Shown here piece after piece: positions 48,139 through 59,459 of a stretch of 64,000 nt of DNA. The stretch comes from Cannabis sativa (lineage: Eukaryota; Streptophyta; Magnoliopsida; Rosales; Cannabaceae). Within the stretch, counting starts at the first letter, position 1; each line of letters opens with the position of its first letter. The position numbers and the translations under genes were made by a program. The notes beneath the pieces are model-generated. The model had not been told where the DNA came from, did not search any database, and was given only the letters and a program-made list of their open reading frames with translations. The stretch covers positions 23,635,280-23,699,279 of the forward strand of contig NC_083605.1 of assembly GCF_029168945.1 (NCBI RefSeq), in the 5' to 3' direction.

Positions 48139-50677
48139 ATATCAATTGTGAAAATTACATGAAATATGGGATTTCATAACAAAGTTAGAAAAATATGGCA
48201 TTTTTAGGTTTGCCACTTTTCTATGGCATTTTTTCACATTTAAGTTTTTTATGGTATTTGATATGCCATATTTTTATAAACTTATTATCCAATCCCATAT
48301 TTTATGTTTTTGTTTTTAGCTTAATTAGTTTTATTTATTTTTTAATTTATTTTACACTTACATTTTAGGGTTTCTTTTTATTTGAAAAATTTACACCAAA
48401 TACTACATTTTTTTCAAACATTACATTTTTAATTTGACAAGAACATTTTACTTTTATACTTTTATTAATTTTTTTTTTCTTTTTTACTTATTGAAACTTC
48501 AAAAAGTTTTTTTTTTTTGTCTTTTTTATATATTTTTTAGTCAATTTTGGCTCTCTTTTTTCTTTTCAACTTTTAAGTCAGTTGCTACTTTTTTTTTTCT
48601 TTCTTTCGCTTATCTCTCTCTATTTTTTTTTTCTAATTTCTCTTTGTGTCTCTCTTTTTTTTTTCAATTTTTTTCTCAACCTAATTTTTTTCTCTTAATA
48701 TATATAATAAGTGTACATTTTTATATTTCATTTTTTTTTACAAAAATTAAACTTGTTTTTTTTATTTAAACTACTATTCGTTTTTTTTTTTGTTAAAAAC
48801 TAATTATTCCATTAAAAACAGCAGAAAAAAAAACCAGTTTCATCAACATCATCCTGAAAAAAAAAACAATATAAAAAATCATAATCTAAAAAGAATCCAA
48901 ACTTTAAAAACTAGTTTCATCAACATTGAAAGAAACTAATAATTTCATTTAAAGAATACAAAAAATAGTTTCATCAACAAGATAATGAAAAAAATTACAA
49001 TCTAAAGACGATACTAACTTTAAAAACCAGTTTCATCAATATCATCCTGAAAAAAAAAACAATATAAAAAATCATAATCTAAAAAGAATCCAAACTTTAA
49101 AAACTAGTTTCATCAACATTGAAAGAAACTAATAATTTCATTTAAAGAATACAAAAAATAGTTTCATCAACAAGATAATGAAAAAAATTACAATCTAAAG
49201 ACGATACTAACTTTAAAAACCAGTTTCATCAATATTAAAATAAACGAATTATTTCACTAAAAGAGGCAAAAAAAAAAATAGTTTCAACAATAACATAATA
49301 AAAAATACACAATGCCTAATAACTAAACTTTTACAAATTAACGATACTAAATTTAAAAACCAGTTTCGAACATATAAAATTTATATCAAAACCTAATAAT
49401 CAAACTTCTAACTTCATTCTTTATTTTGGCATTTAATTTTTTATTTGCTTGCTCAAAAATTAGAGTTAATTTAAACATACAATATGCAGCAAATATAACA
49501 AAGAGAATCACAAATTAAAATCAAAGAGAAAAAAAAGAAACAAAGAAAATTAAAGAGACAAAAGTGCAATAAAAACCATAAAAGAATAACAAAAAAAAAC
49601 AGTGGAATGTGAGAAACCAGTTAGTAAAACAACCAAAATAAAAACAAACAAATAAAAACCAGTTTCTTGAGATAAATTAATAAAAAATTGAATAAAACTC
49701 AATTATGAACAACAATAAAAAAAATTAATTACTTAAAAAAACCAGTTATGAAAATAATAAAATAATATGTATGTCAGAAACTGATTAATTAAAATAAAAT
49801 AAAAATTGTTGTTCAAATATCATACAATAATAAAACTATACAAACGAAAAAATATATAATAATATCATAAAAATTGAGCAACCCCATTACAGAATAGTTA
49901 AAACATGTGAAACCAGTTTCGACATGTGAAACCAGTTTTGACGTTATAAAAAATCATAACAAAATACAAATGTTAATAATAAAGTTAATTGAAACCAGTT
50001 TCATCAAACAATCAAATAAAAACATACACACACACAAATATACAAAAAAAAAATACTAATCACAAATATAATCAAAACAACACATAATGCCTACCAGTAA
50101 TTTAATAACAAAATATAAGTGTAAGTTTCCAACCTAGAAACAAAATAATAAGAAAGTAACTTGAAAAAAAATTCTAATAACATAATGAAACTATTTTTTT
50201 TATTCTTTTAATGAAATTAATAGTTTCTTTCAATGTTGATGAAACTGATTTTTAAAGTTTATATTATCTTTAGATTATAATTTTTTATATTGTTTTTTCT
50301 TCAGGATGATGTTGATGAAACTGGTTTTTTTTTTTTCTGTTGCTTTTAATGAAATAATTAGTTTTTAACAAAAAAACAAAGAAAAAAAATAGTAGTTTAA
50401 ATAAAAAAAAAACAAGTTTAATTTCTGTAAAAAAAAAAATAATATCTATAGTTGAGATCATTTTTTATTTAGTTTAGTATTTTATTTTTTAAAAAAAGAA
50501 AAAATAAATAAAAAGAAACACAAATTTTAAGTTTTTTATGGCATTACTCAAGACTTTTTCCCATATTTGTAAGTTTTTTTAAAAAAATGCCATATTTAGT
50601 ATAATTAAGTTTTTATGCCATATATATCAAAACTTATCTTTATTTTTCCATATTTTTGTAAATAGCCCATATCAATT
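48139..50677. mobile_element. Long-TIR MULE-type element, 2521 bp, target duplication ATATCAATT
   Basis: Element 48148-50668 with the perfect 9-bp duplication ATATCAATT at 48139-48147 and 50669-50677. The left arm (48148 to about 48960) and the reversed right arm (about 50175-50668) share segments such as AATATGG, TTAAGTTTTTTATGG, GAAACTGGTTT/AACCAGTTTC and CATCAACATCATCCTGAA, giving very long imperfect inverted repeats. The interior is A-rich with AACCAGTTTC motifs and no transposase. It inserted in sequence downstream of the Athila gag-pol frame. Confidence 0.88.
48832..49233. repeat. 193-bp tandem duplication inside the MULE
   Basis: The block from ACCAGTTTCATCAACATCAT through GACGATACTAACTTTAAAA is repeated with almost no change; ATCCTGAAAAAA occurs at 48851 and at 49044. 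The near identity of the copies suggests a recent duplication within the element. Confidence 0.85.
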
Positions 50678-50922
50678 TTGCATTTAAATTCCTACAACAT
50701 CACACACAATTGTATTTAATTAATTGGGAGACTAAATAAACAAATAAAAATTAAAAAAGTTAATTAAAACTAATTTCAAAATACTAAAATTACTATTTAT
50801 GCATAACTAAATAAAACCAAATAAAAGTCACTAAAATAAATTAAAAATACTTGAGAACAAAGCTAATTTAATGCCCAAAAAGATATAAATAACTCTATTT
50901 TCATAGAGTTATCAATTCCATT
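50678..50922 (-). mobile_element. Possible Athila-type LTR start fragment, reverse orientation
   Basis: Read on - from about 50918, it starts TGATAACTCTATGAAAATAG, then AGTTATTTATATCTTT, which resembles the LTR start at 40794 including its palindrome. Similarity to the 40794 LTR fades after about 40 bases. It may be a truncated LTR of a related element. Weak evidence. Confidence 0.4.
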
Positions 50923-51101
50923 AGCTCAAAATCAAAAACATTAATCACTTCTCTATAATTGTTCTAGCTGTCAATATATATAGTCTCAATAACATTGACT
51001 ATAATAGAAGTATGTCTGTTCAATAATAGTTGAACTATAAAAGACACTCTATCGTCCTATCTTGTTAGTTGATAAAAAAATCAAACAACAGTAATTATTC
51101 A

Positions 51102-51531
51102 AACAATCTAGGCTATTAGAATTTTTGTCATCCGAACTTTAACATGTTACATTAGAATAGTCTTTCTTTCTTTTTTAAAATGGAATAGTCATTCCACCAA
51201 AATAATAAAAAGAGCATTCCATTAGAATACCATTCTAATACTTTAAAATACAACCAAACAAAAGAATATAATGAAAATTATTTCCTTTCCATTCCATTTC
51301 ATTACCTTCAAACAAATGCCACCTAAATTTTTAAAGTCATCTCCCCTAATCTATTGAATTTGTTAAATTTAAAATTTTTTATTCAATTTTAGTAAAAATA
51401 ATCTAACATGGATAAAAGTTTAACAGACATGATTTGATTGGAAAATTTTTTAACCGTCAGAAAAATTTAAGAAATATAATTTGATACATGTCAAAATTTA
51501 TGAGCAAAAATTTAAATTAGCCAACAATACA
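51102..51531. mobile_element. Second copy of the 17444 MITE family, with a nested insertion
   Basis: Element 51111-51522. Its ends (GGCTATTAGAATTTTTGTCA; reversed GGCTAATTTAAATTTTTGCT) match the family at 17444-17842. Flanks AACAATCTA and AACAATACA agree at 7 of 9 positions. About 170 bp (near 51153-51325), starting after ACATGTTAC, have no counterpart in the other copy. They contain GGAATAGTCATTCC and end in ATGCCACCTAA, so another small element is probably nested here. Confidence 0.7.
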
Positions 51532-52113
51532 AAACACATTTTTTTTAATCTTATACTTTTGTTAGGAAGAATAATAAAAACTTTTATTTAAAAAAAAAAA
51601 TAATAAAAACTTAGCCAAAAGTTGAATACAAATAATCTTATGTGATATTATTATATTGGTGGGATATGTAAGAGAGTTGAAAATTTTATATTTTTTCAAA
51701 GAGTAAGAACTTTTAGAAATTAGAACAGTAATTGCTGATATACTTCACAATACTCCCCATTTATATTCCAGGAGAAAGAACAAAAAAAAAAACAGAAACA
51801 AATACTTTTTGTGATTCTATTTCTACTTGGTCGTACACAAAATGCAAGAACTGAATAACCATGTTAGTTAAGCATAATTAGTCATTTTACTTGTTAATTC
51901 AACTATTGAACCCAAGTTTCTAACTTGAATTCATAATATCGTTTTTTTTAATTGGAATAAATAGTTATAATATAGTTCGTTAGAAGAAATACATAAATTG
52001 TTTTATTTAATAATATAAAAAAATAAATAAAAGTGACAAGCTTGGGTGGATGGATACATTATTCCTTTCCCTTTTTCCTATATATTTGGGTAAGCAATGG
52101 TGGAAAGAAATGA
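51532..52113. other. AT-rich region downstream of the GDPD gene
   Basis: The 3' untranslated region of the GDPD gene probably lies in 51900-52113. Otherwise AT-rich with A-runs and no gene. Confidence 0.45.
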
Positions 52114-55100
52114 TCATAGTGAGAGTGAAAAACCTTCCTGGAGGCATTCTGTTCTGATATCTTGCATCTGACGTTGAAGCAGAGTTGGGTTGCTCGTAAC
52201 AATGGCGTCCACACGTTCAAATAACATTTTTTGCATGGAACTTACATCATCAACCGTCCACGCATACACCTTCTTATTTCTCCTGTCACAAGCTCATACA
52301 TGAATTTATTAATAAACTCCTCCATGCTAATTGATTACCCTAGCAAATGCAACTGAATCTAACAGAGTAAATTTAGTACCCGTGCACAATTCTGACAAGC
52401 TTTTTATCAATCAATGGGTGATACACACCCACAACATCAGCATCTTTCATCCTCAACAAATTGGTTCTAAGTCCAGTAGATGGTTCAATCATCACAATGT
52501 AGCCTACCTGCAAGAATTTAACAATTCATAAATGCTGAAACACAAATTCAGAAGCTAAACGTTGAAATTTTTGCCGTACATATTTATGGTTCTGGCATTC
52601 TATCTGTACATATTTAACTGGTTCTAGCCACGATCATACTCGTTTATGTTGGGTTTACTTGATGGCTGAAAAATCTGATGTTGAAAAATTATTTAAAGAA
52701 TTTTTTTAGATGATTGAAACTTAATTTAAAACAAATATTGGCATTCTTCACACTGATAATGGGACTGAATATTTCAATCATGTTTTGGGTAATTTTTTAA
52801 AGACAAAGGCATAATACATCAATCTACTTGTATTGACACCCCTCAACAAAACAGAATTGTTGAAAGGAAAAATAAGCATTTTACTTGAAGTTGCTCGCTC
52901 TTTAATATTTTTATGTGCATGTTCCTAAATACTTTTGTATTTAATTAATAGAATGCCTACTCATGTTCTAAACTATAGCACACTCCTAGATTGTTTTAAA
53001 AAGGAATTTCGGGTATCACACATGTATTCTAATTTGCCTTTAAAGATTTTAGGCTGCATTGTATTTGTTCATATTCCTAATAATACTCAGTCCAAACTGG
53101 ATCCAAGGGCTGTAAAGTGTGTTTTTATAGGGTATGCTTCTAATAAAAAGGGTACAAATGCTATGATCCTCAAACCAGAAAAATTTATGTTAGTATGGAT
53201 GTCTCTTTTTATGAGAAACGATCTTATTTTCAAAAAAAATTCTCTTCAATGGGAGAATGAAATGCAAGAGGAAGATAATTTTTTGAATTTTGCATCTAAT
53301 CCGTTGCCTAACTTAATTGTTTCTAATCAAGAGCAGCCTTAATTAACACAGATAATGTGGACAATCATAGAACTGTAGTGCCAAGTATTACTGTATCTGA
53401 AACAGGGGGAGAAACACTACAAACTAATCCTGAACTCCGGGTTTACACTCGGAAAATGTTTCCTCATAAAAATCAGCAGCAGCAACCAAACCATATTAGC
53501 ACTGATCAATCTCAACCTATGGGAGCGGGACCTCAAAAATCCACAGGTGATTCTAATCCTTCATGTTCTATTCCTATATCTTCTTCTAGTCAAGAGAATT
53601 CTGATATTGATATTCCTATAGCTATTCGAAAGGGAACTCGTACATGCACAAAATATCCCTAAGCTAAACATATCTCATACACAAAAATTTCCTCCAATCA
53701 TAAAGCATTACTTCAAAAATCTCAAACTTGTTTATTCCAAGAAATATTCTGGAGGCTCTTGATGAACCTAATTGGAAATCAGCAGTGATAGAAGAGATGA
53801 ATGCTCTTGGGAGAAGTGGTACTTGGGAAATTGTTAATTTGCCTAAAGGAAAGAAGATAGTAGGGTGTAGATGGATTTTTACAGTAAAATACAAGGCTGA
53901 TGGTAGTATAGAAAGGTATAAAGCAAGATTAGTGGCGAAGGGATATACTCAAACACATGGGACTGAATATCAAGAGAATTGTGTCCCTGTTGCTAAGGTA
54001 AACTCCATTAGAATCTTGTTATCTCTAGCTGTAAATTTTAATTGGCCGCTTTACCAATCAGATGTAAAAAATGCCTTTTCTAAATGGAGACCTTGAAGAA
54101 GTTTTTATGAATCTATCACCAGGATTTGAAGGAAAAAATGGGTTCAAAAACAGTTTGTAAGTTAAAGAAATCCTTATACGGGTGCAAACAGTCGGCTAGA
54201 GCTTGGTTCAAGAGGTTTGGAAAAGCTGTAAAAAAGAACTAAATGCAAAGCTTGCAGCTGAATTTTTGCTGATCAAAGATTTGGGGACAGTCAAATACTT
54301 TCTTGGGATGGAGTTTACAAGGTCCAAAGAAGGTGTTTTGGTAAACCAACGTAAATATGTTATTGATATGCTTTATGAGACGGGAATGACCGGTTGTAAA
54401 CCAGCTGAGTCTCCTATTGAACCCAACTTAAAGCTTAATTTGTCTAAAGAAGAAGACGTCTTAAACAAAGAAAAGTACCAAAGACTAGTTGAACGGTAAA
54501 TCTACTTGTCACATACTCAGCCAGATATAGCATTTGCCATAAGCATGGTAAGTCAATTCATGCACTCACCTGGACAAGTGCACTTTGATGCTATTTATAG
54601 AATTCTCAAGTACTTAAAAGGAACACCGGGGAAAGGCTTATTATTCAGCAATCATGGCCATTTACAATTGGAAGCTTATACAGATGTAGATTGGCCTGGA
54701 AGTTCAGTTGATTGACGTTCAACAAAATGTCGTAGTAAAAAACAAAATGTTGTAGCAAGAAGCAGTTGCCCATGGCGTGTGTGAAGTTTTATGGATTAAA
54801 AGTTTCTTATCCTTTACCTATGAAAGTGTATTGTGATAAAAGGAAAGCTGCTATTTCTATTGCTCACAATCCAGTGCTCCATGACTGAACGAAGCACGTG
54901 GAAGTGAACAAACATTTCATTAAGGAAAACTTGAATTTGGACTAGTATGCATGCCATACATTCCTACAACAATACAAAAAGCTGATATACTTAAAAAGGA
55001 TCTTCCAACAAGACAATTTGAAAAACTGATGGGCAAGTGGACAAGCTGGATATGAAAGACATTTTTAAACCAGCTCGAGGGGGGTGTTGGAAAATAGGAA

Positions 55101-57615
55101 ATAAAATCATAAATATAAATTATTTTATGTGAAATATATTGTATTGGGAAACAGATATTTACTTTTCTTTTCTATGTGATATTTTCTCTGATTCTTAGGC
55201 TTACTTTTGACCTACAATATCTGGTAATTATTAGCAGATTTGTACAGATTCTTTCTATTCTTGTACCTTGCCTATTTAAAGGCTATTTTTCTATCAATAA
55301 TATATATCGAATACCTTTTTCCACAGAATTATTATTGAGGATAATAAACTGTAGATTTGTCATTACCATAGTATCTGGTGACTGTTGGATAACATCTCTT
55401 GCTAGTTTGTCACTTTTAGCCCATACAACACAATTTTTACACCTTGTCCTCCCAACCTGAAATGATAATTCATTTGAAAATTCAACCAATGAATCTTAAA
55501 ATACTAAGGTTTTAGGCACAAGTTATTCTTCTAGAGTACAGAATCAAATATGTTTCGAGCTGATCATATATGGTTGAAACATACTTTTTCTGGTCACAGA
55601 AATACAAGAGTTGGGGACTAGCAAGGGCAACGTCTTGAACAACAAGCAATTATACAGATCAATTACATAAAGAAAGTCGATTTCCATTAAGAATATTGAG
55701 CACTCAAGAACAAAGTTCATGAAAGCATTAAAACCATTAGCTTAAGGGTAAGAACTACCCAAAAATAATTATTTCAGTTTTCAGGTACTCTTGTCATTGA
55801 TTTTCATAATAATACTTCACGGCAGCAACAACTAAAGCTGGCTTCGGACGGCAATTGCATTTGCATTCAAACACAGAGGGGTAGGAGTAAACTCAACCTT
55901 ATGGCATATGTAAGTTGTAATTTATGTGTTACTGATGAGTACATATTTTATCTACTCATTACCTTTTACACTTTGAAAGGTTTTATTTTTCTTCAGTTTT
56001 TGTATGGATTTGATGTGTTCTTTGTAGTTCAGTGTTTAATTGTTGATTCTATAGTGAATTTGGAGCATAATGGACATAATCGAGTGATATGTCAAAACTG
56101 AAGAATGATACGTGATGTAAAACCGACAAAATAACAAATTAGTGTTCCAGAGTCCAGATGATATATCACCTGGAATGGGGCTACATGTCGCCTGTATCTG
56201 ATCTGAAAAATCCCAAAACATCACAAAAATCCACCTTTCAAAAGTCTAGGGGAGTACTAGGTGATATGTCGCCTGGTGTGCGGAGTTTAAATTTAAACCC
56301 AATTTCAAATTGATTTCAAAGATTATCTTTGGAGGATTACAAATAGGGATTTTGCGATTCATTTTTGGACGACTACAAAGCATATGAAACTCAGAGAACA
56401 CAAGGGAAACGGAAATTTAAGCAATTGATCATTATTAAAATTTTTAACTTCTTCTACTTTTCTGTTTTAGTCTTTTTTTTAACAAAAAAAAAAAGAGAAA
56501 AATGACACTTGTCTTGGACTCCCCCCAACAAAAAAAAAAAAAAGCCTACAGCAACCAAAGCAGAGCACACAACCAAAGTTTTAAAAAGCTTACAAAAAGA
56601 GTTTAGTTTTGATGGGATTATTTTAGTTTTGAATAATGAATATAGATATTGATTATTTAATGTTGGTGATCATGAACTATATATTCTGTCTAGAGTGTTG
56701 ATGGAATTATTTTAAATTTATGAAATAAAGTTTTGATATTATTCAAATTAGGTTCTTCTAATTTGTTCATGCTTTCTTATTATTAATGTTTTCTTTTTAA
56801 TACTTCATCATCATTAGATTTAATTACAGATTATACTTGAGAGAGAATCTTAATTTGAATCTAGAATTCATGACATAGACTCATTACAAGCGTGTACAAA
56901 TCATTGCTAAGACACTTGCCACCAGAATTTGAGTGTTGGGAGAGACAATCTCAGAAACCCAATCGGCCTTCGTTGAAGTTCGATAGATTCTGGACTCGGT
57001 ATAAATGGCGAATGAGGTTGTTGAAGATTACAAGTTTTGTGGCAAAAGTAGATTGTTTTCAAGATTGATTTTGAGAAAGCATATGATTGAGTCGAATGGG
57101 ATTTTTTGGACTTGATGTTGAGGAAAGAGGGTTTTGGGGACTTATGGCGGAAATGGATTAGAGGGTACATCTCAACATACTACATTCTCTATTTTCATTA
57201 ATGAGAGAAAAGAGTACCAGGGGACTCAGAGAAGGAGATTCACTATCGCAGTTCCTTTTCCCAATGGTGGCAGATGTTCTTAGGAGGATTGTGGATGTTA
57301 AAATATATTAGCTATATTAATTGTATTTAGTTAGTTTTCTATTTAGTCTCTCTAACTTAGTTAGTTTCCTATTTACTCTCTCTAATTTTGTATATAAATA
57401 CATATGATTCTATTGAATAAAATACACAATTCATTCACCATATCTTACATGGTATCAGAACTGATTTTAGGATTGGGAATTCGAAATTCGAAATTAGGGT
57501 TCATCACAAATTGGGGTTTTCAATTAGGATTCATCACAAAGTTGGGTTTTTCAATTAGGGTCTTTTTCGGAAACCATCTTTTTCGGAAACCATCACAAAG
57601 TTGGGTTTTTCAATT

Positions 57616-57709
<94 letters not shown>

Positions 57710-59459
57710 TACTTTTTAAGAATTTCATAAAAATAACCATAACAGTTAATGAATTCTTATTTAATTGATATTGAATAGAGATATTGTGTCATTAGATCAT
57801 GGGAAATTTCACTTACACTTGAGAGAGGTAGTTGAATTATATTAGGGTTGTTGGAAATCACAAATCATGAGAAAGACTGGGATAATTGAGAAATCAAGAT
57901 TCACAATCGAAAATAGGAAAGTAAATGCTCTTGGTTTTAATCTTTGAAATTTAATTTGTGTACTTCGTTGAAATTTTACTCTTTTACAATTCATTTATTA
58001 AGCAATTTTAATCCTAGTTTTCTATTTAAAATTAGGGGCTTATAAAAATAATACTTAGTGAACTAAAATTAAATCTCTGTGGGTTCTACACTACGCTAAA
58101 TTAAACAGTGTACGCTTGTGGTATAAAAAATCACTATCAGCTACCAACTCTACAAATTTATGAAAAATGGAATAAAGAAAAAACCAAAGAATCTTACAAC
58201 AGAAAGAATATCTTTTGCCAGCCCTTTTTCATATGAAGGAGGCCCAACTTTTGCATCTAGGATCACCTGCCGGACTGAACTTGATACCAACTAAAAAAAA
58301 AATACAACCATCGTCAAAGTGAAGTATAAGAATGATGAATGCAAATGTCTGTGGAGAGAGAGAGTACCCTCAAAGCATCCTCAATGGTAGGAACAATTCC
58401 TGAAGTAGACATCTGGCCAGGATGATGAACAGAGCCTAGTTCTTTTATCTATAACAAAAACAAGCAGATTTACATTATTAAAAAGGATGGCAGTCACAAT
58501 GATGCAGTAAACAAAGAAGCCTTGTATACGTCTTACCTCTTTCATTCTTAAGTTTCCAACCTTAAGAGTGATGTTTCCGGATATCTTCTGCAAATCTCTG
58601 CCTATCCAATTCAAAGATCAAATTTAAAACTACAACCACGTATAAGAGTAAGTATATTACAAATATCCCATATCGGTTATGATGAGAGTCCAATGTGAGG
58701 GCATATGTGAACAACAGAATAAATCTTGTTGAGGATAAAAACCTAATTTTGTTGTGAATTAGTTAATAACGTTACAATCATTCTGCTAAGTTAGTCAATA
58801 ACTCAGCTAATGGCAGCAAACTTGTTAACTCTACCTGTTTATTTCTTGTAATTAGTTTGTATATTAAAGTAAGAAACCTATTTGAATCCCCTTAAACAAG
58901 CAAAATTGTGCATTGTGTTCGTGCATAAATGATGTGTGAGTTTTGACCTCTTGACTGTTTGTGCCTAGTGAACTTGAAACAAAATAAATAAACAAAATCA
59001 AACCTGTCATGGAGAGCGAACAAAACTCCATCTAAAGAACGCGAAACATCAATCTCGATGCAGTCTACTTGAGAAGCAAGAGCAGAGTGATATGCAGCTA
59101 TCTAAGAATGGAGTAAGTCATGGGATTAGTGAAATATTCCAACATACAAATGACATTTGGTATGTGATATTGATGCAATAATAACGTACAGTGTTGGGAA
59201 AGGCCTTTGTTGAGTCACCACCATGGGCACACACTAACGGAGGATTATTAAGCCAACTGCATTTTCTTAATTGGAGCTGATGAAGGCTGCGAAGCCTGAA
59301 ATGGAAGAAGATGGGAGGGAAGATAGCAATGAAGGCAAGGGTAATGATAATAGAGCGGAAGAGTCTCTTGGAAGAAAACCGAAATCCATCACCAAGCCCA
59401 ACAGTCCTACGAGTCTGGGTCACCCATCTCCTTCCCAATCTGTTTGTTGAGATTGCCAT
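52114..59459 (-). CDS. GDPD4: Membrane-anchored glycerophosphodiester phosphodiesterase, 329 aa, eight exons
   Basis: Exons, in order on -: 59459-59190, 59101-59004, 58597-58537, 58448-58368, 58290-58198, 55456-55367, 52507-52380, 52282-52114. All have GT-AG borders, phases join, total 990 nt. The enzyme hydrolyses glycerophosphodiesters (from phospholipid breakdown) to glycerol-3-phosphate plus an alcohol, and aids phosphate recycling. The catalytic signature is present: H79-G80, E106 and D108 in CIEIDV, H121-D122. Conserved later blocks are [39 protein letters not shown] and [10 protein letters not shown] hydrophobic segment at about residues 35-53 suggests a signal anchor. Length and order resemble Arabidopsis GDPD4, but that member assignment is from memory. 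Introns 5 and 6 hold retrotransposon relics; no coding damage seen. Confidence 0.88.
52600..55325 (+). mobile_element. Ty1/copia relic, 5' truncated, in GDPD intron 6
   Basis: Lies antisense to the GDPD gene. The left boundary (about 52600) is approximate and starts inside integrase ([12 protein letters not shown]). Then come the integrase core ([13 protein letters not shown]-type catalytic Glu region), a pol spacer (53357-53662), reverse transcriptase (53728-54096, [12 protein letters not shown] and RLVAKGYTQ, frameshifts after) and the RT C-terminus and RNase H (54203-54900, [17 protein letters not shown]). It ends in a polypurine tract (about 55076-55084) and one 3' LTR. Multiple frameshifts; gag, protease and the 5' LTR are missing. 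Confidence 0.88.
55085..55325 (+). repeat. 3' LTR of the copia relic, 241 bp
   Basis: Begins TGTTGGAAAATAGG after the CGAGGGGGG polypurine tract and ends TTTTTCCACA. It ends only 41 bp from GDPD exon 6 (55367), in the intron that follows that exon. Confidence 0.75.
55457..56930. other. GDPD intron 5, left part
   Basis: Non-coding. At about 56155-56280 a phrase with GTGATATGTCGCCTGG and its near-complement recurs (CATGTCGCCTG, GATATATCACCTGG). Otherwise AT-rich with A-runs at 56485 and 56530. No gene. Confidence 0.5.
56940..57295 (+). pseudogene. LINE reverse-transcriptase fragment in GDPD intron 5
   Basis: Shows [10 protein letters not shown] followed by [16 protein letters not shown] and [11 protein letters not shown], then a frame-shifted FING and QWWQMF region, matching the LINE RT palm. 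In-frame stops are present. It is cut at 57295 by the copia-type LTR. Confidence 0.8.
57296..57449 (+). repeat. Short copia-type LTR (154 bp)
   Basis: Begins TGTTAAAATATATTAG and ends ACCATATCTTACA, with TGGTATCAGAACTGA (57450-57464), a methionine-tRNA primer site, immediately after. A short LTR of this size and primer fits copia or TRIM elements. No second LTR was found, so the element is truncated. Confidence 0.75.
57450..57618 (+). repeat. Leader repeats after the short LTR
   Basis: Three copies of a phrase like TCATCACAAAGTTGGGTTTT plus CAATTAGG lie in 57500-57618. CTTTTTCGGAAACCAT is present twice at about 57561-57592. These are tandem duplications in the leader of the truncated copia element. 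Confidence 0.65.
57619..57707. repeat. (GA)n microsatellite, 89 bp
   Basis: About 44 uninterrupted GA units. This length and purity imply recent expansion and likely polymorphism. It lies in GDPD intron 5. Confidence 0.97.
57708..58197. other. GDPD intron 5, right part
   Basis: No feature seen; ends at the donor site of GDPD exon 5 (58198). Confidence 0.5.

Noticed and set aside
48434..48769. Phe-rich 111-codon frame
   Set aside because: Product of T-rich sequence inside the MULE left arm.
57404..57730. 108-codon frame with a long Arg-Glu repeat
   Set aside because: It is the translation of the GA microsatellite and an LTR leader.
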